NCBI GenBank assembly: GCA_018897225.1
Contig: JAHILC010000272.1
Span: 1 to 9,313 of the forward strand
Direction: 5' to 3'
DNA length: 9,313 nucleotides
Source of the DNA: Actinomycetota bacterium
GTDB lineage: Bacteria > Actinomycetota > Humimicrobiia > Humimicrobiales > Humimicrobiaceae
Position 1 is the stretch's first letter. Every line of letters starts with the position of its first letter. The notes beneath the pieces are model-generated. The model searched no databases and was not told the DNA's origin. It was given only the letters and a program-made list of their open reading frames with translations. The position numbers and the translations under genes are program-made. This document shows, one piece after another, positions 1 through 6,544 of the stretch.

Positions 1-708
1 TACTGACAAATATGTAAGTGCAATAACAGCAGCAAATACAATTCTTGCTTTTTGTCTGCCCATCCTTACCACCAGGTGTTTCTTATTTACAGCCTTATCA
101 GCCTCATAATCAGGAAATTCGTTTATAAGCAATATTTCAAAAATCAGCAATCCTATTGGAATTGAAAGCAAAATGGATTTGAGTGTAATCGTTCCCGTAA
201 AAAGAAAGTAAGTACCGATAACAGAAAGGGGTCCGCATATTAAAAAAACAATTATTTCACCAACCCCCCTGTATCCTATTCTTAATGGAGGAGCTGTATA
301 AAAATAACTTAGTATTATTCCTGCAAGTCCGAACCATATCAGGGAAACATTAACAAAAATTACAAATATAATCCCTATTACACCAACAACTGCAAAAGAT
401 ACCAATCCTGCTACAAGCATTTGCCTGGGTTTTAGAAGCTTTTCCTGGATAACTCTGCTTCCACCGGAAAAAGGAGTGGAATACTTGTTGATATCATCAT
501 TAGTGCTCAGATGATCAAAATAATCATTGATAAGGTTTGTACCGCAGTTGGCTCCGGCTATTATCAAAATACTTGCTGCAAAATAAAGCCAGTTATTATT
601 AAATTTGCCTTCATTGAAAGCAAGAGCAGAGCCTGCAAATCCTGCCATTATTGTACCCAGAAAGAAAGGCGCTCTTATTGCTCTTAGCCATAATTTAATT
701 TTAATCAT
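1..708 (-). CDS. UbiA-family prenyltransferase, MenA-like (C-terminus missing)
   Basis: This is an integral membrane prenyltransferase that transfers a polyprenyl chain from its diphosphate to an aromatic or related acceptor. The frame is open for 236 codons from the ATG at 708-706 to the window edge, so the C-terminus is missing (family members are usually about 280-310 residues). An AGGAG Shine-Dalgarno at 718-714 supports the start. The first Asp-rich motif is NDYFD at residues 61-65 and the second is DYEAD at residues 200-204; these bind Mg2+-diphosphate in UbiA enzymes. A TPFSGGSRVI stretch (78-87) follows the first motif, as in MenA-like members. Hydrophobic segments lie near residues 17-32, 41-58, 98-120, 122-137, 150-171 and 179-196. 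The product could be 1,4-dihydroxy-2-naphthoate prenyltransferase (menaquinone synthesis), but other UbiA branches share these motifs. It is divergent from cobT. Confidence 0.85.
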   Translation of the reverse strand, partial: MIKIKLWLRAIRAPFFLGTIMAGFAGSALAFNEGKFNNNWLYFAASILIIAGANCGTNLINDYFDHLSTNDDINKYSTPFSGGSRVIQEKLLKPRQMLVAGLVSFAVVGVIGIIFVIFVNVSLIWFGLAGIILSYFYTAPPLRIGYRGVGEIIVFLICGPLSVIGTYFLFTGTITLKSILLSIPIGLLIFEILLINEFPDYEADKAVNKKHLVVRMGRQKARIVFAAVIALTYLSV

Positions 709-752
709 TAAAACTCCTTTTGAAGCGAATTATTCAGTTAAAGATTTTTAAA

Positions 753-758
753 ATTATA
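753..758 (-). promoter_or_regulatory. Possible -10 element for the UbiA-family gene
   Basis: A perfect TATAAT reads on the minus strand about 45 bases upstream of the prenyltransferase start. The -35 position 17 bases further upstream is only TATACA, a poor match, and the whole gap is very AT-rich. The element may therefore be chance. Confidence 0.25.
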
Positions 759-839
759 TAAAATTTTTTTTGCAATGTATATAAATTATAAGGCAATAAA
801 ATCAAAGTAAAACCTAAATAAAAAAAATAGCAATTCATA

Positions 840-868
840 TTGCCCATTTAGAATTATTCTTTTATTAT
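840..868 (+). promoter_or_regulatory. Candidate sigma-70-type promoter for cobT-cobO
   Basis: TTGCCC (840-845, 4 of 6 matches to TTGACA) and TATTAT (863-868, 5 of 6 matches to TATAAT) are separated by exactly 17 bases. Transcription would start near 875 and leave a leader of about 38 bases before the GTG start at 913. That leader is too short for a cobalamin riboswitch. No conserved B12-box-like sequence was seen in the whole 709-912 gap, which otherwise holds only AT-rich DNA and a 5-bp GCAAT/ATTGC hairpin at 830-843. Confidence 0.4.
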
Positions 869-912
869 TTAACTAATAATATTTTTATAAGCAATATCAG
901 GGAGTAAAATAA

Positions 913-1986
913 GTGCATAATTTTAATATAGAAGATGTAGTTAAAGAAATTGTTGAGCTGGACGGCGGCTCGATGTTAAAAGCGCAAGTCAGGCTGGACA
1001 GCCTAACCAAACCTCAGGGAAGCCTTGGAAGGCTCGAAGAGCTTGCAAAACAGATTTCAGGAATTACTGGCAGCCTTAATCCAGACATGTCAAGCAAGCT
1101 TATAATTGTGATGGCTGCGGACCATGGCGTAGTTGATGAAGGTGTAAGTGCATACCCTAAGGAAGTTACTCCGCAGATGGTATACAATTTTGTCAATGGC
1201 GGGGCGGGCATAAACGTGCTGTCAAATCATGTTGGGGCCGATGTGGTAATAGTTGACGCAGGTGTTGCTGCAGACCTTACGGCTCTTAATTCCAACTCCA
1301 GCTTTATTAATAAAAAAATAGCATTCGGCACTGAAAACATGGCAAAGGGTCCTGCAATGAGCGTGGAGCAAGCCAGGCAGGCAATAGAAATTGGAATTGA
1401 TGTTGCCCGGCAGATGGTAGAAAAAGGGTATGGAATTATAGGAACGGGAGATATGGGAATAGGCAATACTACTGCGAGCAGCGCAATAGCTTCCTGCATG
1501 TGCGGGGTTGATGCTGAGTTTGTTACTGGTTATGGAACTGGCATTGATCAGGAAGGGTTTACAAGAAAAGTTGATGTAATCAGGCGGGTAATTGAGGTAA
1601 ACAAACCTGAGCGCAGGGATGGTTTTGAGGTACTGGCTAAAATTGGAGGTTTTGAAATTGGTGGCATAGCTGGCGTAATACTGGGTTGTGCTGCAAGACG
1701 GGTTCCTGTTGTAATAGATGGTTTTATTTCTGGTGCAGGCGCTCTTATTGCTGAAAGCATTGCTCCAAAGTGCAGGGATTACATGATTGCCTCACACTGT
1801 TCTGTTGAAAAGGGGCATAAGATTATGCTTGAGAAACTAGGTATGAAACCTTTATTTAATTTTGATATGAGGCTTGGTGAGGGGACCGGGGCTGCACTGG
1901 GAATCAGTATTGCGCAAGCATCTATGAAAATTTTAAATGAAATGGCAACTTTTGGAGAGGCAGGGGTATCACAAAAAAATGAGTGA
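913..1986 (+). CDS. cobT: Nicotinate-nucleotide--dimethylbenzimidazole phosphoribosyltransferase
   Basis: CobT makes alpha-ribazole phosphate from 5,6-dimethylbenzimidazole (or a related base) and nicotinate mononucleotide, activating the lower ligand for cobalamin nucleotide-loop assembly in the cytoplasm. The 357 residues match the usual family length. The whole family pattern is present: LDSLTKPQGSLGRLEELA (28-45), MAADHGVVDEGVSAYP (67-82), GGAGINVL (96-103), GTGDMGIGNTT (177-187), IGGFEIGGIAGVILG (244-258), the DGFISGAGA segment (269-277), and RLGEGTGAA (320-328). The last contains E323, which corresponds to the catalytic glutamate of characterised CobT enzymes. The start is GTG, with a GGGAG Shine-Dalgarno at 900-904. 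Its stop overlaps the start of cobO (ATGAGTGA), so the two genes are probably translationally coupled. Confidence 0.96.
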   Translation: MHNFNIEDVVKEIVELDGGSMLKAQVRLDSLTKPQGSLGRLEELAKQISGITGSLNPDMSSKLIIVMAADHGVVDEGVSAYPKEVTPQMVYNFVNGGAGINVLSNHVGADVVIVDAGVAADLTALNSNSSFINKKIAFGTENMAKGPAMSVEQARQAIEIGIDVARQMVEKGYGIIGTGDMGIGNTTASSAIASCMCGVDAEFVTGYGTGIDQEGFTRKVDVIRRVIEVNKPERRDGFEVLAKIGGFEIGGIAGVILGCAARRVPVVIDGFISGAGALIAESIAPKCRDYMIASHCSVEKGHKIMLEKLGMKPLFNFDMRLGEGTGAALGISIAQASMKILNEMATFGEAGVSQKNE

Positions 1987-2518
1987 TCCAAAAAGAATTT
2001 TAAAAAAAGGTTTTGTTCAAGTTTATACCGGCAACGGAAAGGGTAAAACTACAGCAGCTCTTGGTCTTGCCATAAGAGCAGCCGGCTGCGGACTGAAAGT
2101 TTTAATCGCACAATTCATGAAATTACAGGAAAGCAGCGAGACGAAAGCGCTCGAAAGATTCAGTGACCTTATAACATTAAAAAAATACGGACAGATCAGG
2201 TTCATAAGGAAAAAACCTGTCCAAAAAGATATAGAGCTTGCAAAAAAGGGTATGGAGGAAGTAAAGCAGATGCTTGCATCGGGACAATACGACCTTGTTA
2301 TTTTGGATGAAATAAATATAGCAGAGTTCTTTAAACTTATCAGCATTGATGAAATCATTGCTCTTATTGAAACCAAACCCAAACACGTTGAGCTTGTCCT
2401 GACCGGGAGGAAAACTGACCCGAGGATTATTGAAAAAGCAGACCTGGTTACGGAAATGCGTGAGATCAAGCACTACTATGATAGAGGCATCCAGGCAAGA
2501 AAAGGCATAGAAAATTAA
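1979..2518 (+). CDS. cobO: Cob(I)alamin adenosyltransferase, CobA/CobO/BtuR type
   Basis: This cytoplasmic enzyme moves the 5'-deoxyadenosyl group of ATP onto the cobalt of a reduced corrinoid, giving the adenosylated form needed for coenzyme B12. The 179-residue protein is typical in length. It opens with the family's N-terminal P-loop, GNGKGKTT (18-25), followed by ALGLAIRAAG (27-36). LVILDEINIA (106-115) is the family's acidic motif. The LVLTGRKTDP and ADLVTEMREIKHYYDRGI region and the final QARKGIE match the conserved C-terminal part. I place the start at the ATG at 1979, overlapping the cobT stop by 8 bases, with AGGGG at 1962-1966 upstream. An in-frame ATG at 1937 would add 14 unconserved residues inside cobT. 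Together with cobT this is a corrinoid assembly or salvage pair; no other cob gene is in view. Confidence 0.95.
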   Translation: MSDPKRILKKGFVQVYTGNGKGKTTAALGLAIRAAGCGLKVLIAQFMKLQESSETKALERFSDLITLKKYGQIRFIRKKPVQKDIELAKKGMEEVKQMLASGQYDLVILDEINIAEFFKLISIDEIIALIETKPKHVELVLTGRKTDPRIIEKADLVTEMREIKHYYDRGIQARKGIEN

Positions 2519-2544
2519 AAATATCAAGCGAATTACGCGTATAT

Positions 2545-2562
2545 CTTTGAATATCTTCAAAG
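2545..2562 (+). other. Perfect 7-bp hairpin after cobO
   Basis: CTTTGAA and TTCAAAG form a perfect inverted repeat around a TATC loop, 27 bases after the cobO stop. The downstream sequence (TGTGTTAACATATTTTA) has no clean T-tract, so this is at best an imperfect intrinsic terminator for cobT-cobO. It could equally be a protein-binding palindrome. An 8-base palindrome TGTTAACA follows at 2565-2572. Confidence 0.35.
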
Positions 2563-2620
2563 TGTGTTAACATATTTTATCTGCAGGTACAATTCCCCAA
2601 AAAAATTTATGGTTAAAATC

Positions 2621-2649
2621 TTGACAAAATTATTTATTTCTATTAAAGT
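2621..2649 (+). promoter_or_regulatory. Candidate promoter of the feo cassette
   Basis: A perfect -35 hexamer TTGACA (2621-2626) is followed after 17 bases by TAAAGT (2644-2649), which matches TATAAT at 4 of 6 positions. Transcription would start near 2656 and leave a leader of about 110 bases before feoA. A second possible -10 (TATAAT, 2693-2698) lacks a good -35. The 2519-2764 gap holds no gene that I can see. Confidence 0.45.
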
Positions 2650-2662
2650 TAGTCTTGCCTAA
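2649..2662 (+). promoter_or_regulatory. DtxR-family operator-like inverted repeat (box 1)
   Basis: TTAGTCTTGCCTAA has the TTAG-N6-CTAA architecture found inside the classical DtxR box and matches the TTAGGTTAGCCTAA core at 11 of 14 positions. It overlaps the -10 edge and predicted start site of the candidate feo promoter, where bound repressor would block transcription. A DtxR-family gene closes the same cassette at 5420-5869. The match is by eye and the region is AT-rich, so this is a hypothesis. Confidence 0.4.
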
Positions 2663-2668
2663 TATTAT

Positions 2669-2681
2669 TTAAGTTAACTAA
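2669..2681 (+). promoter_or_regulatory. Second operator-like palindrome upstream of feoA (box 2)
   Basis: TTAAGTTAACTAA contains the perfect palindrome AGTTAACT (2672-2679) and resembles the TTAGGTTA half of a DtxR box. Its centre lies 20 bases from the centre of box 1, about two helical turns, so two repressor dimers could sit on the same face of the DNA. The match is weaker than box 1. Confidence 0.25.
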
Positions 2682-2764
2682 GTTATTTTAATTATAATTT
2701 AATTTTAAGGTAGAATTTAGCAAGATATTAGTAGTTTAATATAAATACTTATCAAAAACTAAAA

Positions 2765-3070
2765 ATGGGAAATAGCAGGCATACCATGGGCCAAGGTAAA
2801 TTTAAAGAGAATGACATTCCTTCACCTTCTTTGACTCTGGCAGGCGCTGTTCAAGGCAGGAAATACAAGATTGATAAAATATCAGGAGGTCATGGTCTAA
2901 ATTCCAGGCTACTGTCAGTAGGATTTTTACCTGGTGAGGTTATTTCGGTAATAAACCAATCAGGGTGGGGTCCACTTATAGTATCTGTCAAAGGCTCTAA
3001 GATTGCACTTGGCAGGGGCGTAGCTCATAAAATCCTTGTGCAGGAATTAGACCAGAAAAGCAATGGTTGA
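2765..3070 (+). CDS. feoA: FeoA, ferrous iron transport accessory protein
   Basis: FeoA is a small cytoplasmic SH3-like protein that works with the FeoB ferrous iron permease. The domain covers about residues 22-93: LAGAVQGRKYKIDKISGG, then LNSRLLSVGFLPGEVISV (45-62), then GPLIVSVKGSKIALGRGVAHKILV (69-92). This is the standard FeoA order. The 101 residues exceed the usual 75-85 because about 20 residues precede the domain. The start is uncertain. The ATG at 2765 has no Shine-Dalgarno sequence. The in-frame ATG at 2786 has a weak GCAGG 6 bases upstream and would give 94 residues, still with the full domain. The stop overlaps the feoB start by 8 bases (ATGGTTGA), which indicates translational coupling. 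Confidence 0.9.
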   Translation: MGNSRHTMGQGKFKENDIPSPSLTLAGAVQGRKYKIDKISGGHGLNSRLLSVGFLPGEVISVINQSGWGPLIVSVKGSKIALGRGVAHKILVQELDQKSNG

Positions 3071-5225
3071 GGCAAAGAACAAAGAATTAATAATTGCTCT
3101 TGCGGGGAGTCCTAATTCAGGGAAAACTTCCATATTCAACAATCTTACAGGTGCAATGCAGCATGTAGGCAATTATCCTGGTGTAACTGTTGAACAAAAG
3201 ACCGGCCTGAGAAAATACAAAGGCTACAGTATAAAAGTATTTGATCTTCCCGGGACTTACAGCCTTACGGCCTATACTCTTGATGAGCTTGTTGCCAGGA
3301 ATTATATAATAAATGAAAAGCCTGATGTTGTTGTAAGTATAGTTGACTCTTCAAATCTTTCGCGAAACCTCTATCTTTCCACTCAGCTTATAGAACTTGA
3401 CGTCCCGCTGGTGTTTGCATTTAATATGTCGGATATATTCAAAAAAAGTGGAATGGAAATTAACTTGAACCTGCTTTCACAGCTTCTTGGGGCTCCGATA
3501 GTCCAGACTGTGGGCAGCAAAGGCGCCGGAATGAGCGAGCTTCTGGATAAGGTTCTTGAAGTTCATGAGAATCCGCAGGCAAGAAAAAGAGTGAATTTAA
3601 AGTATGGAGACGAGCTTGAAAATGAGGTAAGTAAAATTATCGAAATACTGAAAAAAGCTCAGGCAAAATTATCCCAAAAATTTAATTTAAGATGGCTTGC
3701 GATTAAGCTGCTTGAGCAGGACAGGGAAGTTTTAAAATCATTAAAAGTACTTTTGGAAGAAAAAACTTATGCAGGTCTCGTAAAAACGGCAGAAAATTCA
3801 ATCAATCATATAAAAAATGTCTCAAGAGATATGCCCGAAACAATAATTGCAGAGTCAAGATACGGTTTTATAAATGGAGCGCTAAAGGAAACCCTCCAAG
3901 AAAAGCCGCAAAATGAAGTATCAGCAAGCGACAGGATTGACCGGGTTTTAATTAACAGGATATGGGGATTGCCAATTTTTGCTATAATCATGTGGCTAAT
4001 GTTTCAGCTGGTTTTTAAGGTGGGAGATTATCCGATGAACTGGCTGGCTCTTGGTTTTTCCAAGCTGTCACAACTGCTTTCAAGTGTACTGCCTGCAGGA
4101 TTGCTGAAATCGCTTTTAATTGACGGCATAATAGGTGGGGTTGGAGGTATACTTGTTTTCACTCCTAAAATAATGCTTTTGTTTATAAGTATTGCACTTC
4201 TTGAGGACAGTGGATATATGGCAAGAGTTGCATTTATCATGGACAGGATTATGCACAAGATCGGGCTTCATGGTAAATCTTTCATTCCTATGCTTATCGG
4301 CTTTGGATGCACAATTCCAGCATATATGTGCACGAGAACTCTTGAAAGTAAAAATGACAGGATGATAACAATGCATATAAATACTTTCATGAGCTGCGGT
4401 GGGAGGCTTCCTATTTATATTTTATTCGCAGGCATATTTTTCCCAAAAAATGCAGGCAACATAATTTTTTCCATATACGTCATAGGGATTGTGATTGCGG
4501 TGCTTATGGCAAAATTGCTGCGGGCAACAAGGTTCAAAGGCGAAGCAGAACCATTTGTAATGGAGCTTCCTACTTACAGGGTTCCTACAGTTAAGGGTGT
4601 ACTGATTCATATGTGGGAAAGGACCTGGCAGTACTTGAAGAAGGCAGGAACAATAATACTGGCAATTTCTATAATAATGTGGATTCTCTTTACATTCCCA
4701 AGGATTGGAAATGCATATTCTGAAGGCTACAGCAAGCAGCTGGCAGGCCTAGAACAATCATTTAGTTTGGGTGATATTTCTGAGAAAGAATATAAGGATT
4801 CTGTACAGGTGATAGAAGGCAAGATAGCAGCAGAAAGGCTTACCTATTCTGCTGCCGGAAAAATAGGACGCTTCGTAGAGCCGGTTTTTAAGCCACTCGG
4901 GTTTGACTGGAGGCTTTCTCTATCTTCAATCGCGGGAATGGCCGGCAAAGAAGTAGTGGTATCTACAATGGGTACACTTTTCAGTCTGACTAATGAAAAC
5001 AAGGATTCACAGTCACTAAGAAGTGCGATAGCGGGACAGTATAACCCACTGGTTGGTTATAATTTTATGCTGTTTTCACTTCTTTACTTCCCCTGTATCG
5101 CAAGCCTTGCAGTTTTTCAAAAAGAAGCTGGAACTAAAGAGCTTCTTTTCCAGATCGGATACACGCTTGGACTTGCATGGGCGGTGTCGTTTATCGTTTT
5201 CCAGGTAGGGAGGCTTTTTATTTAA
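3063..5225 (+). CDS. feoB: FeoB, ferrous iron transport G protein/permease
   Basis: FeoB is the inner-membrane Fe(II) importer with a cytoplasmic GTPase domain. At 720 residues it has typical family length. G-protein motifs: G1 GSPNSGKTS (15-23), G2 threonine T42 in GVTVE, G3 DLPG (61-64), G4 NMSD (121-124), and G5-like GSKGAG (151-156). A helical spacer domain (about 170-285) leads to the membrane part from about 300. The two Gate segments are recognisable: IGGVGGILVFTPKIMLLF and EDSGYMARVAF (357-391) with GFGCTIPA (413-420) and FMSCGGRLPIY (442-452), then AGKEVVVSTMGTLF (627-640) and LLYFPCIASLA (673-683). C416, C445 and C678 sit in the usual conserved cysteine contexts. C423 (YMCTRTLE) lies where many FeoBs have alanine. 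G1 has Ser16 where Asn is usual. No strong Shine-Dalgarno is seen, so translation probably depends on coupling to feoA. Confidence 0.97.
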   Translation: MVEAKNKELIIALAGSPNSGKTSIFNNLTGAMQHVGNYPGVTVEQKTGLRKYKGYSIKVFDLPGTYSLTAYTLDELVARNYIINEKPDVVVSIVDSSNLSRNLYLSTQLIELDVPLVFAFNMSDIFKKSGMEINLNLLSQLLGAPIVQTVGSKGAGMSELLDKVLEVHENPQARKRVNLKYGDELENEVSKIIEILKKAQAKLSQKFNLRWLAIKLLEQDREVLKSLKVLLEEKTYAGLVKTAENSINHIKNVSRDMPETIIAESRYGFINGALKETLQEKPQNEVSASDRIDRVLINRIWGLPIFAIIMWLMFQLVFKVGDYPMNWLALGFSKLSQLLSSVLPAGLLKSLLIDGIIGGVGGILVFTPKIMLLFISIALLEDSGYMARVAFIMDRIMHKIGLHGKSFIPMLIGFGCTIPAYMCTRTLESKNDRMITMHINTFMSCGGRLPIYILFAGIFFPKNAGNIIFSIYVIGIVIAVLMAKLLRATRFKGEAEPFVMELPTYRVPTVKGVLIHMWERTWQYLKKAGTIILAISIIMWILFTFPRIGNAYSEGYSKQLAGLEQSFSLGDISEKEYKDSVQVIEGKIAAERLTYSAAGKIGRFVEPVFKPLGFDWRLSLSSIAGMAGKEVVVSTMGTLFSLTNENKDSQSLRSAIAGQYNPLVGYNFMLFSLLYFPCIASLAVFQKEAGTKELLFQIGYTLGLAWAVSFIVFQVGRLFI

Positions 5226-5226
5226 A

Positions 5227-5364
5227 ATGTTTAAGATAATAGAAATTGTAATAATAGCGCTTGCCGGTGCAGCGGCGATGGGATTTTTTATCTGGTACTT
5301 TGTTAATGAAATTAGAGGCAGAAAAGCATGTGCAAGCTGTGCGGTTAAGAATAAAAATTATTAA
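5227..5364 (+). CDS. FeoB-associated Cys-rich membrane protein, 45 residues
   Basis: This short gene starts one base after the feoB stop. The product has a hydrophobic helix (residues 4-26: IIEIVIIALAG followed by AAAMGFFIWYFV) and a basic stretch (NEIRGRK). It ends in a tail with a single CxxC pair, CASC (35-38), and a lysine/asparagine end. This layout and position match the FeoB-associated Cys-rich membrane protein family (PF12669), which occurs just downstream of feoB in many bacteria. A role in Fe(II) uptake is inferred from neighbourhood. Family members often carry several cysteines, so a single CxxC is a minimal version. There is no separate Shine-Dalgarno; the near-abutting feoB stop suggests coupled translation. 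Confidence 0.8.
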   Translation: MFKIIEIVIIALAGAAAMGFFIWYFVNEIRGRKACASCAVKNKNY

Positions 5365-5373
5365 TGGGTGTGT

Positions 5374-5402
5374 TTTACATAAGTTTCAAATGTTGTTAAT
5401 AT
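5374..5402 (+). promoter_or_regulatory. Possible internal promoter for the DtxR-family gene
   Basis: TTTACA (5374-5379, 5 of 6 matches to -35) and TAATAT (5397-5402, 4 of 6 matches to -10) are 17 bases apart in the 55-base gap after the small Cys-rich gene. This could give the regulator feo-independent expression. No DtxR-box-like repeat is seen here. Read-through from the feo promoter is equally possible. Confidence 0.3.
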
Positions 5403-5419
5403 AAATTTAAGGGTGGGAT

Positions 5420-5869
5420 ATGGAAACTTTATCACAATGCCTTGAGGATTATCTTGAGGCAATATATATAATAAATCTTAACAAGAAAGTTGTAAGGGTT
5501 AAGGAAGTAGCCGAATTCCTTAACGTAAAAAACCCTTCGGTTGTTGATGCAATCTCAAAACTTGCTGAAAAAGGGTTTGTAACTCATGAAAAATATGGTT
5601 ACTTGAATCTTACTGAAAAGGGTTCAAAATCTGCAAAAGGTGTTTATAAAAAACATGGAGAGATATATAAGTTCTTGAACAAGGTCCTGGGGATGGAGAA
5701 TGATACATCTGAAAAAGATGCCTGTGGTATCGAACATTATATAAGCAGAAAAACACTTGATAAGATTGTTAAGCTTATGGAATTCCTGGAGACGAGTCCC
5801 GAGGGTTATCCTGAATGGCTCAAGAATTTCAATCACTTTATTGAGCATGGTAAAAGGCTTAAATCCTAA
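5420..5869 (+). CDS. DtxR/MntR-family metal-dependent transcriptional regulator
   Basis: This is a metal-sensing dimeric repressor. An N-terminal winged helix-turn-helix (about residues 5-70; VKEVAEFLNVKNPSVVDAISKL is the helix-turn-helix core, and GYLNLTEKG the wing) is followed by the metal-binding and dimerisation domain (about 71-140). At 149 residues it lacks the C-terminal SH3-like domain of DtxR and has the size of MntR. Ligand positions by alignment from memory: D10 and E13 (MntR D8/E11), H79 (MntR H77, DtxR H79), C102 (DtxR C102, MntR E99), E105 and H106 (conserved in both). The site therefore mixes Mn-type D10 with Fe-type C102. An AGGG Shine-Dalgarno at 5410-5413 precedes the ATG. 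Its place after feoAB suggests that it controls iron uptake, possibly through the boxes at 2649-2681. Confidence 0.9.
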   Translation: METLSQCLEDYLEAIYIINLNKKVVRVKEVAEFLNVKNPSVVDAISKLAEKGFVTHEKYGYLNLTEKGSKSAKGVYKKHGEIYKFLNKVLGMENDTSEKDACGIEHYISRKTLDKIVKLMEFLETSPEGYPEWLKNFNHFIEHGKRLKS

Positions 5870-5978
5870 TGTAAATACAATAAATAATTCACGCACTATT
5901 GTTAAGATTATTTTTTTAAATTTTTTATTAAAAAATTAATAAAGCGGAAAATTTTATTATTTAAAAAAAGGTTATTTA

Positions 5979-6530
5979 ATGTTTAATTTTGACATTAACA
6001 TAATATTCTGGTCTGCAGTAGTTTTAATTGCGATAATGTCCCAGGTACTTACAGGCACTGTAAGGGTAATCATGATGGTAAAAGGCAAAAAAGTTCTTGC
6101 AATGATTATCGGTTTTTTTGAAGCTGCAATAGGCCTGACCAATATCATTCTGGTGATATCAAATGCTGTTAAATCGGGCATCAATTTCTTGATAATTTTA
6201 TTTTATTCAGTCGGATTTGCTGCAGGCTTGTATTTGGGTATGCTTATTTCCCAGAAAATTTCGAAAGACATACTGAGTATACAAATTATTACAAAACATC
6301 CTGATAATGCTATAGAAGATCTGCTTCGGGCAAACAGATTCGGAGTTACCTGTTATAAGGGGAGCGGTAAGGACGGCAACTTAAAAGTTTTAAATATTAT
6401 ATGCCAGAAGAGTAATCTGGAACAATTAAAAAAACTTGTCTACGGTATTGATAGAAAAGCAATGCTTGCGAGCCATACGATTGAAGGTCTGAGCGGGGGT
6501 TTTCTTTTTGATATAAAGAGCAGGATTTAG
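5979..6530 (+). CDS. DUF5698/DUF2179 membrane protein (UPF0316 family)
   Basis: I recognise the family but no established function. The 183 residues split into a membrane part with three hydrophobic helices (about 8-30, 37-62, 67-90) and a cytoplasmic alpha/beta part (about 95-180). The membrane part contains the family-like stretch TGTVRVIMMVKGKKVLA (25-41), followed by GFFEAAIGL. The cytoplasmic part has the character of DUF2179 (VTCYKGSGKDGNLKVLNIIC and a VYGIDRKAMLASHTIEG segment). This matches UPF0316 proteins such as Bacillus YebE. An AAAGG Shine-Dalgarno at 5967-5971 supports the ATG. The next gene starts 14 bases downstream, so the two are probably co-transcribed. The AT-rich 109-base gap upstream (5870-5978) shows no convincing promoter or terminator. 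Confidence 0.85.
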   Translation: MFNFDINIIFWSAVVLIAIMSQVLTGTVRVIMMVKGKKVLAMIIGFFEAAIGLTNIILVISNAVKSGINFLIILFYSVGFAAGLYLGMLISQKISKDILSIQIITKHPDNAIEDLLRANRFGVTCYKGSGKDGNLKVLNIICQKSNLEQLKKLVYGIDRKAMLASHTIEGLSGGFLFDIKSRI

Positions 6531-6544
6531 GATAGGAGAAGTAC

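Noticed and set aside
709..912. Cobalamin riboswitch upstream of cobT
   Set aside because: The gap is AT-rich, shows no B12-box-like sequence, and contains only a 5-bp hairpin.
1937..1978. Longer cobO start at ATG 1937
   Set aside because: It adds 14 residues encoded within cobT that do not resemble the family. The ATG at 1979 gives the standard N-terminus and a typical 8-base overlap.
5919..5937. Perfect 8-bp inverted repeat of A and T only (AATTTTTT / AAAAAATT) after the DtxR-family gene
   Set aside because: A stem made only of A-T pairs in an AT-rich gap is weak, and no separate T-tract follows. It is more likely compositional than a terminator.
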